In this document: positions 27,201 through 34,109 of the stretch, piece by piece
How the letters are laid out: each line of letters begins with the position of its first letter
Position numbering within the stretch: position 1 is the stretch's first letter
Source: JAVZYK01 sp049699715
GTDB lineage: Archaea; Nanobdellota; Nanobdellia; Pacearchaeales; UBA284
Assembly (NCBI GenBank): GCA_049699715.1
Contig: JBNAVB010000002.1
Location: 1-60,573 of the forward strand
Direction: 5' to 3'
Length of the DNA: 60,573 nucleotides
Program-made: the position numbers and the translations under genes
The notes under the pieces: model-generated
What the model was told of the DNA's origin: nothing
What the model saw: the letters and a program-made list of their open reading frames with translations, nothing else
Databases searched by the model: none

Positions 27201-27447
27201 TTGTATGGGTTGTATCAGAAAAGAATTGTAATGTAGGTGCAGGGTCAATTAAATAGCCATTGCCTGGATTTTTAAGACTTATAATAGGATTAACAGGTTG
27301 TGGTTGATAAGGCAATTGCGGTTGTTCTGGAGTGGGTTTGAATGCAGAATCCCATTTTTGATTATAATATGTCAATAAAGAAAACAAGAGAGGCAAGACT
27401 ATAAAAATTGGAATCAAACTCAAAATCAATCTTGCTTTCTTATTCAT
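21283..27447 (-). CDS. Giant Ig-like repeat surface protein (2054 aa)
   Basis: An N-terminal hydrophobic segment (residues 7-28) with no clear cleavage site suggests an N-anchored protein. A PKD-like domain covers about 165-255 (HDPNNDPLYYSWNLDG). Next come repeated modules of about 95 residues with the recurrent pattern GAGxYNYxCNVSETQNYxNAS and LALNGNESNLS (about 260-720, again about 1480-1830). Between them are Ig-like blocks starting DTTSPVVTL, DPPIIIFVSPTP and LPPVVNLTSP. N-glycosylation sequons are extremely dense. There is no C-terminal anchor. Adhesin or cell-surface filament is the likely role. Confidence 0.88.
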   Translation of the reverse strand: MNKKARLILSLIPIFIVLPLLFSLLTYYNQKWDSAFKPTPEQPQLPYQPQPVNPIISLKNPGNGYLIDPAPTLQFFSDTTHTNTTAVLTAIATDYLDNAGIRWIRIYEDNQEWGYKDCYGQTTCTFVKVKTETQNTTHTYYATTMDLGNHLVESEHITIRFDGLNQDPIIDDWVPQDMTPNVNENETLHFEVWAHDPNNDPLYYSWNLDGNEVSTTTNYNYHPDFNASGLHDVYVIVNDGKGGTATKAWQVNVTNVLLNSTCYLSFNPQSPVTYGTLTNASCYCTNPEAPARLWRDGLNIDSENNQFVLLGAGTYNYECNVSETQNYKNASATAIYVVNRANHTIHLALNGNESNLSVPINTITNVTGWLEIIQGAVNATLSRNGEVVATGSPATEIANLSAGLYNYTYYYPQSQNYTSQSITRWLNVTSKINSTCNLSFIPPSPITYNMQPFIALCSCTNPEAPAQLWRDGINITNENGEPITLAANPAGYNYVCNVSETQNYTNASTSAIYVINIAQTILTLDAIPGWNVTYPTQTNISCSANTNQVTLSLKRNDLNVSNPDVNVLGAGYYYYNCSTNGNQNWSAASIGNSLHVDKAASLVNLTLNGIDGNITVNVNETVNATGYLIIPSFYQPPVNDSLIDEEESDDEIGEIGIDSIPAPQPQLYEIELYMDGLWIAIDNHTVTYVTAFREPGLHNFTARYPGTQNYSESNETHWVNVVGDTTSPVVTLIFPPNGAQTGENVTVIYNVTDNIDLLLDCDIYSNTSGIWQIDGSRQTANGTNGNWDYSDLANGAYIWNVRCRDDANNSAFAPQNWTFIVNVTGPDLIPPEVWNVSANPQVINQTQATMLESYVRDNVAVDTVLAQVTYPDLTQANYTMAPGMITEQYLYNFTDTLQVGNYSVRIFANDTSNNWNTTETTWFVVQAIPSFGNTTTVITQPLNNSIFNVSEIFITEANVTAVNGDVVNCNATITFSNSSVLNTTQPVNVLGNISNGTTVVTQWNVTAAAIGNSNITVTTTCEQGGSSSDTVYNITVINGTGDIDPPIIIFVSPTPTNGSTINMNYVYVNTSITDNVAVDTAVLEWNGTNFTMEGAEPNYYLNVTGLSDGLYIFRVYANDTSNNWNVSETRYVNVNTTSPNLPPVVNLTSPLNNTMFHNQQTINFTYIATDDNDLSFSCTIFLDNVANQSQITQNNTTTNFTINGIAKGTHSWRVECTDSGSLTGVSETWFFIIALHDVEVVANYTNSINGIRITTMNGTDIMDNPANLSQNETYYIRYRINNNGYPEINPEQVNMTVWLVNSTGRYLISSYLQSISQFHLGNVTFNPSAFAPGQYNITVNATIVGYVDINPTDNERNRTVNIIQVGDFIPPWYLNITVAPPSPQVYSPTQVYWFNITWQDNVAVAQAWFEFNGVNYTPTCMPGLPVNDTLCSYSFTGLAVGNHSYRWFARDTSNNYNQTPIMQYVVTQENIANFLHLALNGSESNLTVTYPAVTNATGWSDLNVSGIIYNLYRNNSFVVSGDPASDIRTLGAGVYNYVYNTTGNQNYSAGSTPLRTLVVNQGATVLNLSALPSWNVTVGTQTNVTCAANNNEVLLNLYRNDSLVASGYNLVSNVATLPVGNYTYVCNTTGSQNWTAASISNILIVSPLLPGDIHLWLNGTEGNLTVTYANETLKFNASTLYGNVSIFRNGSLIAGPTPSYTENFSNLAAGVYNFTAYSTGDSNHSAASVTYFLTINKANSSLILYLNGTNGDITITEGQAVNHTAVLLTPTTGLLNLTRNGTQFAYGNSPLTSITSYNIPGYYNITAYYDGNQNYTNGSATHFINVIPAIHDVSVDNIWQVKINGRDNRTVYLNDLLNVSAIVTNRGNVNESNVLINFTDTYIVNGNPVTVVIETKNISLNTGDSQIVSFNYTSTPKGTHTLRIKAAVAVDTNSSNDFKTLDLVVWSVNDIVSNDTREIFIDNQNPPLYTIFTTYLPIQNSFASQAFYDFPVLLTINPAGLTPIDPVQSYIYLAPGGFVVAQWHVNATATGTFNVGAIEGINELIIPSKPVIVT

Positions 27448-27466
27448 TTTTTTATATTTCCCTTAC

Positions 27467-29125
27467 TTAATCTGAAAATTTGAATCTCGCTTCTGCTCCT
27501 ATTTTCCAGAGGTTTTGGTTTTGATTGCTGCCCTTTGCTTCGATAGTTTCAACTGAGATTATGCCTTCATTTTGTGCTTTCCCCAATCCAATATAAAACT
27601 TTTTCTTGCCTTCTCCAAAATCAATTCCGCCTCTTATTCTTCCATTATCATAAACTGAATATCCAAGCTCAACTTTAATCTCTGAATACCCCCTTCTTCC
27701 ACCGATTCTTTTAAAATCTAATAAAAGATAAGGCCCGTAAAGCTTTGTTAATAATTCAACATCTTTATATTTCTGTATCAATGCTTTTTGTCTGTCATTC
27801 ATTGAAGCATTTCTTGTAAGCTCTTCTTTTTCACTTAGATATTTTGAAAGCTCTTTAACATAGCCCAATTTTAACCAGTCAAGAGCTAAGATAATTCCAA
27901 ATCCAAATGAACTGTTGTTAATCTGGGCTTTCAATGCATTTACAAAACTGCCTGTTTGATAGTTAAATTGATTCTTCACAGCCCATTCATTAGAGTTGAA
28001 AAAAGCTTTGTCAAAATAAAATCTGTTGTTGACATTCCCGTTTTTATTTATTGAAATCAAGAAATTAAATAAGTCTGTGTTAATCTGCTCTCTGCCGAAA
28101 TCTCTTGTTCTGTTTCGAGTTTCTGTGCTGTAAGCGAAAGGAATAGTATCACTGTAAGGCTGATTGCCTCCCAAAATGTCAACAATTGTCTGTCCATTGA
28201 CATTAACAATTGAGTTTAGGTTGTTCCTTACCTCATTCTCGACAATATGATGCTGTAAAACCGCGCCTAATGCTAATTCCAATGGAATTTTTGCGCTAAA
28301 TTTTTGATTATATAGGATTCTATATTTGGTTATATCTTCTTTATTTTTGATAATTGTCTCGAGGTTTGTCAATACATTAGTTAGCGTATTTGTTCTTGTG
28401 ATTATTGTGTAAGGGCCTTCTAGAGTTCGCGTTGAATCTCTGTAATTTTCTAAGAATGCATCTATTGTAGTAATTGTATTGTTTTTTGTTGTATTATATC
28501 TCCCAATTTGGATAATAGCACTATGATTCTCTCCATTCATCTCAGCGCCCACTCCCCACATGTTTCCATTATTCTCCTGCTCTTCACTTGAAATCTGTCT
28601 GTCTTGCTGATAACTCCATGCTCTTCCATTTTGGATACTATTAATCGTATTTCGAAAATTTGTTAATGTGTCTGTTCTTGTGCTAGATTCCTTGCTCAAT
28701 TCTATATTTGGATTGACTTGCCAGTTTTTTCCATTAATCTTAGTCATCCCCCCAACAGCCGCATTATTCCAAATGTCATTGAATCCGCTTTTAAGATAAG
28801 GTCTCAAGCTAAGATTCCCATTTGGGTTCGCTTCGCCATCCAAATATAATCCAAAATAACCTTTTCCGCCGAATTCAAGTTTGCCGCCATAATTATGGTT
28901 TTTTTCTCCGTTTTCTACTTTGGCACCTGCTTTAACAGATGAGGTCATCGGAGGAATTGTTTCTGGAGAAATTATAATTTTATTTTCAAGAGTGTCTTTT
29001 TGAGTAGCTTTTTTATCTTCATCATCTTCAAAAACGTTAATCTCCGGCGGCTGTAAAAGAGGTTCTACATCCAGATTCTGCGAAAATAAATTCAATGCGA
29101 GTAAGCCTGTGCTTAATATTCCCAT
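27467..29125 (-). CDS. Exported beta-strand-rich, barrel-like protein
   Basis: 552 aa, first gene of the surface operon, 19 nt before the giant protein. Residues 1-15 are a short signal peptide (GILSTGLLALNLFSQN). From about residue 65 on, the sequence alternates polar and hydrophobic residues in 8-12-residue strands joined by short turns (GGKLEFGGKGYFGLYLDGEA; GYSVYDNGRIRGGIDFG; KKFYIGLGKA) and ends WKIGAEARFKFSD, much like the last strand of a bacterial outer-membrane barrel. No domain is recognised with certainty. A C-terminal membrane helix is absent. A TATA-like ATTTAAATAAT lies about 20 nt upstream. Confidence 0.8.
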   Translation of the reverse strand: MGILSTGLLALNLFSQNLDVEPLLQPPEINVFEDDEDKKATQKDTLENKIIISPETIPPMTSSVKAGAKVENGEKNHNYGGKLEFGGKGYFGLYLDGEANPNGNLSLRPYLKSGFNDIWNNAAVGGMTKINGKNWQVNPNIELSKESSTRTDTLTNFRNTINSIQNGRAWSYQQDRQISSEEQENNGNMWGVGAEMNGENHSAIIQIGRYNTTKNNTITTIDAFLENYRDSTRTLEGPYTIITRTNTLTNVLTNLETIIKNKEDITKYRILYNQKFSAKIPLELALGAVLQHHIVENEVRNNLNSIVNVNGQTIVDILGGNQPYSDTIPFAYSTETRNRTRDFGREQINTDLFNFLISINKNGNVNNRFYFDKAFFNSNEWAVKNQFNYQTGSFVNALKAQINNSSFGFGIILALDWLKLGYVKELSKYLSEKEELTRNASMNDRQKALIQKYKDVELLTKLYGPYLLLDFKRIGGRRGYSEIKVELGYSVYDNGRIRGGIDFGEGKKKFYIGLGKAQNEGIISVETIEAKGSNQNQNLWKIGAEARFKFSD

Positions 29126-29308
29126 TCTTTCCCTTTAGCCTTATTATTTAAATAGCTCTCGACTATTTATTTTTTACTACCCTATGTTTTCTATGTTTTT
29201 ACTACTTGGAAGATATTTAAATCTTTCTCTTGTTGAAACAAAAAAGTAGTGACAAAGTGGTGGTAAAAAAAACACAAAATAAATAAAATATTTTTTCTTC
29301 TTTTTGTG

Positions 29309-30718
29309 ATGAAACTCGTTCCAATACTTATTTTAAGCTTGGTTTTAATTGCAATTTTTCCGATGGTTAAGGCCTTAACCATCAACGAAATAATGTACAA
29401 TCCTGAAGGGGATGATAACAATAGGGAGTATATAGAAATTTATTTTGAAAACTGGACTGATTTAACGGGGTGGATTATTGCAGATGTCTCTTCAAATGAT
29501 ACTCTTATGCCTTTACAAGAATCGACGAGCAATTATGCCTTGATCGTCGAAGATGGTTTCAACTATACGGGCATTGATGCGTCGGTATATTCTGCTGGGG
29601 CAACTATCGGAAATAATCTGAACAACGACGGCATAGAAGTAATCTTTCTTTATGACTCTAATCAAAACCTGATAGCAACAGCGACCTATAATGATTCAAT
29701 GGGCGCAGATGGTGATGGTAAAAGTTTGCAGCTGTGCAATAATTCCCTTCTTGCAAATTTTCCAACTCCAGGAACACAAAACAATTGCTCGCAAGGCGGC
29801 AACGAGCCCCCACAGCAGCAGGAGTCTTCAATAAAGATTGTCGACTCCCCAAAAAATGCAAAATTCGGAGATGAGATTGAAGTCGGGCTAGAAATTTATA
29901 GAGGCAACACCTCAAAATATGCAGTTTATATTTATGTAGAGGACAAGGATGGCACAGATGTCAGTAATAAAGTAACATTGCACTGCGATGACAAATTCAC
30001 AAATTATACCGAGACTGTTGAACTTGAATTAAAATGCAAGGAAGAACAAGGGGAGTATGTTATTGTCGCAGAGGGTTTGAATGAGCGTGATGAAGAAGAG
30101 ATTAAAATAGAATCATGCCATGAGCTCCAAAAAGAAGAACAAGGAACAGGACAAGAGGGAAACGAAGGAGTCACCATCGGAGATTTTACTTATAGTATAA
30201 CAATTCCGAATAAAATTTATCTAAATCAAGAGTTTCAAGTTAAAGTTAAAATAGAAAGCCAAGCCGAACAAGAGCAAGAGTTCCTTGTTTGGGGTTACAT
30301 TTATATCGGAAGCAAATGTTATTCTTGCACTGACACTATTACAAGAGAAAGCAATGCCAAGTCCATAATAGTGTCTTCTGGGGATTCTGCAGAGGTTTCT
30401 CTCGTGAACATTGTAGGATCAGATTCAGCAGAACCAGGGACTTATAAGTTAAAAGTAAAAATTTTGCAGCAAGGTTTGAAAACTCCTAAAGAATTCACTT
30501 ATAACATCACTCTTGAATCAAGCACTTTATCGCAAACCACAGCGCAACAATCTCAACAATCACAATCATCTGTCCTACCCCCATCAACATATGCCGCTTA
30601 TTCTTCAAATACTAACACAACAGAATCAGAAAGCTTCTCGTTCATAAAAATAGGGCCCTATATTTTGGTTTCTCTCGCTTTGCTCGCAGCGATTTATCTG
30701 ATAATCACAAAAATTTAA
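29309..30718 (+). CDS. LTD-domain surface protein with C-terminal anchor
   Basis: 469 aa from ATG 29309. Signal peptide residues 1-22, then a lamin-tail domain (INEIMYNPEGDDNNREYIEI, about 25-160, with LTGWIIADVSSN and the typical NDGIEVIFLYD). A second beta domain follows (about 175-400). The end has a Gln/Ser/Thr-rich low-complexity stretch and a membrane helix (GPYILVSLALLAAIYLIITK). Stands opposite the surface operon and probably is displayed on the cell surface. A second LTD protein is the nuclease at 12550. Confidence 0.85.
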   Translation: MKLVPILILSLVLIAIFPMVKALTINEIMYNPEGDDNNREYIEIYFENWTDLTGWIIADVSSNDTLMPLQESTSNYALIVEDGFNYTGIDASVYSAGATIGNNLNNDGIEVIFLYDSNQNLIATATYNDSMGADGDGKSLQLCNNSLLANFPTPGTQNNCSQGGNEPPQQQESSIKIVDSPKNAKFGDEIEVGLEIYRGNTSKYAVYIYVEDKDGTDVSNKVTLHCDDKFTNYTETVELELKCKEEQGEYVIVAEGLNERDEEEIKIESCHELQKEEQGTGQEGNEGVTIGDFTYSITIPNKIYLNQEFQVKVKIESQAEQEQEFLVWGYIYIGSKCYSCTDTITRESNAKSIIVSSGDSAEVSLVNIVGSDSAEPGTYKLKVKILQQGLKTPKEFTYNITLESSTLSQTTAQQSQQSQSSVLPPSTYAAYSSNTNTTESESFSFIKIGPYILVSLALLAAIYLIITKI

Positions 30719-30764
30719 TCACTTAATTACAAAAATTTAAAAACAACTAATGCAAGAATCTAGC

Positions 30765-31256
30765 ATGGACAAAAGAGAAATCAAGGAAAAAGTAACAAAA
30801 GGATGGCTTCGCGTTGCTTTAATTATCGAGGTGTTGGGAAAGCCAGTGGACTATCTCGAGAAGGCTCTTAGCATGGCAGTAGATGCTTTAGAAAAAAGCG
30901 GCAAAGCAAACATTCTTGAAAAGAAAATTCATCCAGCAAAAGCGCTGCCCAACACAAAAGAGGTTTTCACAACTTTCGCTGAAATCGAGATTCTCGTGCA
31001 GGACATTTCAAAATTAATCGAAATTATTTTCGATTACATGCCAAGCTCGATAGAAATTATAGAGCCAGCGAACTTTTCATTGAAGCTTGAGGATGCAAAT
31101 GCAGTCTTAAACGATTTGGCAACAAAACTCCATCAGTATGACACTCTTCTCAAAAAATCAAGGCTCGAACTCGAGATTCTCGCTAAAAGGCTGAAGGAAC
31201 TCGCAGAAAAATCTGGGGAGAAATTGGGCGAGAAGAAAGAAGAAAAGAAAAAATAA
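30765..31256 (+). CDS. Helical conserved protein of unknown function
   Basis: 163 aa from ATG 30765. The start at 30750 would lie too close to the TATA-like AAATTTAAAAAC at 30733-30744, so the leaderless ATG at 30765 is preferred. Soluble, nearly all helix, no known domain. Residues 10-45 (GWLRVALIIEVLGKPVDYLEKAL) and 100-150 form amphipathic helices; the tail is Lys/Glu-rich. The family appears to be conserved in DPANN archaea, but I can assign no function. Confidence 0.75.
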   Translation: MDKREIKEKVTKGWLRVALIIEVLGKPVDYLEKALSMAVDALEKSGKANILEKKIHPAKALPNTKEVFTTFAEIEILVQDISKLIEIIFDYMPSSIEIIEPANFSLKLEDANAVLNDLATKLHQYDTLLKKSRLELEILAKRLKELAEKSGEKLGEKKEEKKK

Positions 31257-31275
31257 AGTTATCTTAAAATTATTA

Positions 31276-33723
31276 TTAAACTCTTGTTATCCCAGGGGGT
31301 CTCTGAAATCTTTTTTCATATGCCCTTGAGGTTTCTTCGAGGAACTCTTTCATCTCTTTTTTGGGTTTCTTTTTCAATACATATAGTATTATTAATAGCA
31401 CAATTACAACTACAACTATAATTATCAGTGCAATTGTGGTCCCTTGCCCTCCTACCTTCTTACAGCTATCAGCAGGAATGCAACAAGCATAACTTTCTTT
31501 CGATGTAGTAAGATTTCCTGTGCAATTTTCATTTGTTTCATTGCAAATCTTCCCCCCCATCTCGCTGCAGTCCTTTAATTCTATGGCTAGGCCTATAACA
31601 TTAATCTTTACAGGCAAACTCGCCTTTATCTTTTGGCTATCATAGTTTGCAGTTACTTCAATCTCACCGCTGAAGTTGTCAACCCGGGCAGGCATAAATG
31701 AGATAGTTATATTCCTTGTTTCATCTTTTTCAAGCTTATCAATATAAGAAGGATTTATAGTTATTGAACCTCCCATAAGGGTAAGTGGAGTAGAATGTCC
31801 AAACAGCAAGCCTGTTATGTCCCTGTCCATCTGGTTTGAGATTCTTACTGTTGTCGTGAAAGGCTCATTAACGTTGATAGTTTTAGTGATGTTTCTTTCA
31901 ACAAATCTAAAGTACTGAAGCAAGCTCTGGTTTATCTCAGTTGTTTTGTTCTTGGTTTCTTCTTGGGTTTCATTTATTATTTCTTCTTGCTTTGATTCAT
32001 TGATTTCTTCCTCGCTCGCGTTTATTGTACCGTTAGTTTGTTCTTGGACTGATTTTTGCGTAAAAATAACAATAGGGATGCTATAACTGAAAATTTTGTC
32101 AGAGATTTTTGTTTTGTAGTCTAAGGATAATATTTCAACTAAGGATCTCCCATCGGTTGTGGTGAATAAAGGAACATTGAACTTGACATTTTTGATTGTT
32201 CCAGAATCAATCTCGAATTGGGTAGTAGAATTTAGCAAGCCCGCGTTAACCATAATTGTTTGTGTTCCTTTGTTATTCAGTATCAAACTGAAACTGCCTA
32301 GACTATCAGTCTTGACAATTCCCGGCCAAATCGTTATCACAGGCTCAATGTCCTTTGCCTGAAAAGCATAAGCCAAAATTATGGCTTTGTCCTTTAGCAT
32401 TGCAGAGCTCGAGCTGAACTGCCCCAACAGCCATCTTTCTCCTTTTGCAATCGCTTCGAGAAACTCAGAAGAGCTTTCACTGTTCACGTGGCTTTTCACA
32501 GCAAGAATCGCAATCGAGGTCGCTCGGATGTCTGGTTGATAGTCTCCACTTTTAGGCCACCATCCTGCGCCTGTCTGCGAGCCAAGCAGCCACGTCAACG
32601 CATCTAAATCACTTGTTATGTAATAAACGACTGCCTTTTCTTCTACAGAATTTGCATTTCTATTGAGCCATGAAATCGCAACAATATGATTCGTTGAATT
32701 TGCATTAAAGTTTGCGGTTTTAGCCAAAGCCATCAAAGCAAAAACTGTAGATTCCTTATCACAGTTGCCTGTAAAAACATTATTAAAATTAGAAACAAAA
32801 CATCCCCTGTTATTCAAGACTGTCTGAACTGCCTGCCCTTCTCCTAAAGCAATAGATTTAGAAAATTGTTTGTATGTGTAGACTATGTTGCCGTTGACAC
32901 TTGAGTTACAGCTCACTTTCACAGTAATTATTTCATCAGTCACATTACTGAAGTCCAAGTCAAGAGAATTGCTTCCAGCAACGAGCGAGATATTTGAAGT
33001 TTCATTGTTTATCGAAAGATTGCATTCTTGGCTCAGGCTCGAGTTCAAATTCAATTTCCAGCTGCCTTTGTTGACATAGCTCTGTGCTGCTTCAATATTG
33101 TTAATCATCTTTTGTCTAATTAGACTGTCTTTGAAAGCCATGAGCGTGAGGGCATTGAAAAAAGTGCTGCAATTTATTTTCAAGCAAGAATCGCTTCTGT
33201 TGACAAACGTTCCTAACGCTTGTTCATAAGTCTTATCATCATGCGCCAAAGCCATCGCGCTCAGGAGATGTTCGTCCAAGTCCAAAGATAGGAACTTGTC
33301 TTTTACCAAAGGTTTAAATTCCAAGTATTTTGAAGCTATCGTGGTCTCTACTTTAAAATTAATTTCTGAAACATAAAATCCGTCTGGACAGTTCCCTCTC
33401 ACTTTAACACTGTAATTGCCCCCCCCAGGCAACAGGTCGAACCATGCAAAATATTTTGTGTTAGTCACTTTAGTCAAGAATATTGTTACAGGAATTCTCG
33501 TCTCGCCTTTGTAAAGAAAAATGTCACTAGTAAGAATTTCTTTGATTGTCGGCGCATCTATTTCAAGCTGCACAGTCTCTTGAGGCAAATAACTTGTCTT
33601 TGCAAGTTTCAAAGAAATGCAGTTTGCCCCGCTGGCAAAACCTAAACTTACAATCCCAATAATAGATATGCTAATTATAATTATAAAACTAAAGACAGCA
33701 AGTGGCTTTTGCTTTAACCCCAT
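31276..33723 (-). CDS. Membrane-anchored alpha/alpha-toroid surface protein A
   Basis: 815 aa. Signal or anchor residues 8-28. An Ig-like domain (about 30-125), then an alpha/alpha-toroid region of the prenyltransferase/terpene-cyclase/alpha-2-macroglobulin kind at about 135-430: FNALTLMAFKDSLIRQKM, DLDALTWLLGSQTGAGWWPK, DIRATSIAILAVKSHV. Ig-like domains follow, a NET-rich linker, and a C-terminal helix (GTTIALIIIVVVVIVLLIIL) with a basic cytoplasmic tail. It resembles the product at 34110 in layout, suggesting duplication. Substrate binding rather than catalysis is likely, because the catalytic Asp/His pattern of enzymes is not evident. Confidence 0.82.
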   Translation of the reverse strand: MGLKQKPLAVFSFIIIISISIIGIVSLGFASGANCISLKLAKTSYLPQETVQLEIDAPTIKEILTSDIFLYKGETRIPVTIFLTKVTNTKYFAWFDLLPGGGNYSVKVRGNCPDGFYVSEINFKVETTIASKYLEFKPLVKDKFLSLDLDEHLLSAMALAHDDKTYEQALGTFVNRSDSCLKINCSTFFNALTLMAFKDSLIRQKMINNIEAAQSYVNKGSWKLNLNSSLSQECNLSINNETSNISLVAGSNSLDLDFSNVTDEIITVKVSCNSSVNGNIVYTYKQFSKSIALGEGQAVQTVLNNRGCFVSNFNNVFTGNCDKESTVFALMALAKTANFNANSTNHIVAISWLNRNANSVEEKAVVYYITSDLDALTWLLGSQTGAGWWPKSGDYQPDIRATSIAILAVKSHVNSESSSEFLEAIAKGERWLLGQFSSSSAMLKDKAIILAYAFQAKDIEPVITIWPGIVKTDSLGSFSLILNNKGTQTIMVNAGLLNSTTQFEIDSGTIKNVKFNVPLFTTTDGRSLVEILSLDYKTKISDKIFSYSIPIVIFTQKSVQEQTNGTINASEEEINESKQEEIINETQEETKNKTTEINQSLLQYFRFVERNITKTINVNEPFTTTVRISNQMDRDITGLLFGHSTPLTLMGGSITINPSYIDKLEKDETRNITISFMPARVDNFSGEIEVTANYDSQKIKASLPVKINVIGLAIELKDCSEMGGKICNETNENCTGNLTTSKESYACCIPADSCKKVGGQGTTIALIIIVVVVIVLLIILYVLKKKPKKEMKEFLEETSRAYEKRFQRPPGITRV

Positions 33724-34109
33724 TTTAATCTATAAAGAAAAGAAAAATGTATTTAATAAATTTTGCTTTAAGTGTTTTACATGTCAGGATGATTGGATGA
33801 AGGTTTATTCGAAGGTTCTGATATCCTTACATCCCAATAACCAGCTCCAAACCGTAATCTTCCTCAATTAGATTTAGTTCTTGTAAACTTAAATCACGGT
33901 TTTCTATAATAATGTAAGCTGTCATGCGCTTCTTTTCCACCCTATTTTATCTTGCATCTAAGTCTTACTTTTAATTCTTTCAATTTGTCTTCTGTTAAAG
34001 GATCTGTAGTTTGATACATATAAGACATTAAATTGTATAGCAACACAGCTATATAAAAATTAAAAATTTATGAAACTATATAAAAATTTATGAAACTTAG
34101 AACAGCAAT
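33724..34109. other. Spacer with two very short minus-strand ORFs and a 20-bp repeat
   Basis: No gene of normal length. On the minus strand two tiny frames, MYQTTDPLTEDKLKELKVRL-- (25 aa) and MTAYIIIENRDLSLQELNLI-- (32 aa), use plausible archaeal codons and may be remnants of a lost gene. A 20-bp-period repeat lies at 34061-34097. Otherwise AT-rich. Confidence 0.4.
34061..34097. repeat. 20-bp-period tandem repeat
   Basis: TAAAAATTTATGAAACT occurs at 34061-34077 and at 34081-34097, exact over 17 bp with a 3-bp spacer. It lies just after the stop codon of the toroid protein B gene. Confidence 0.9.
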
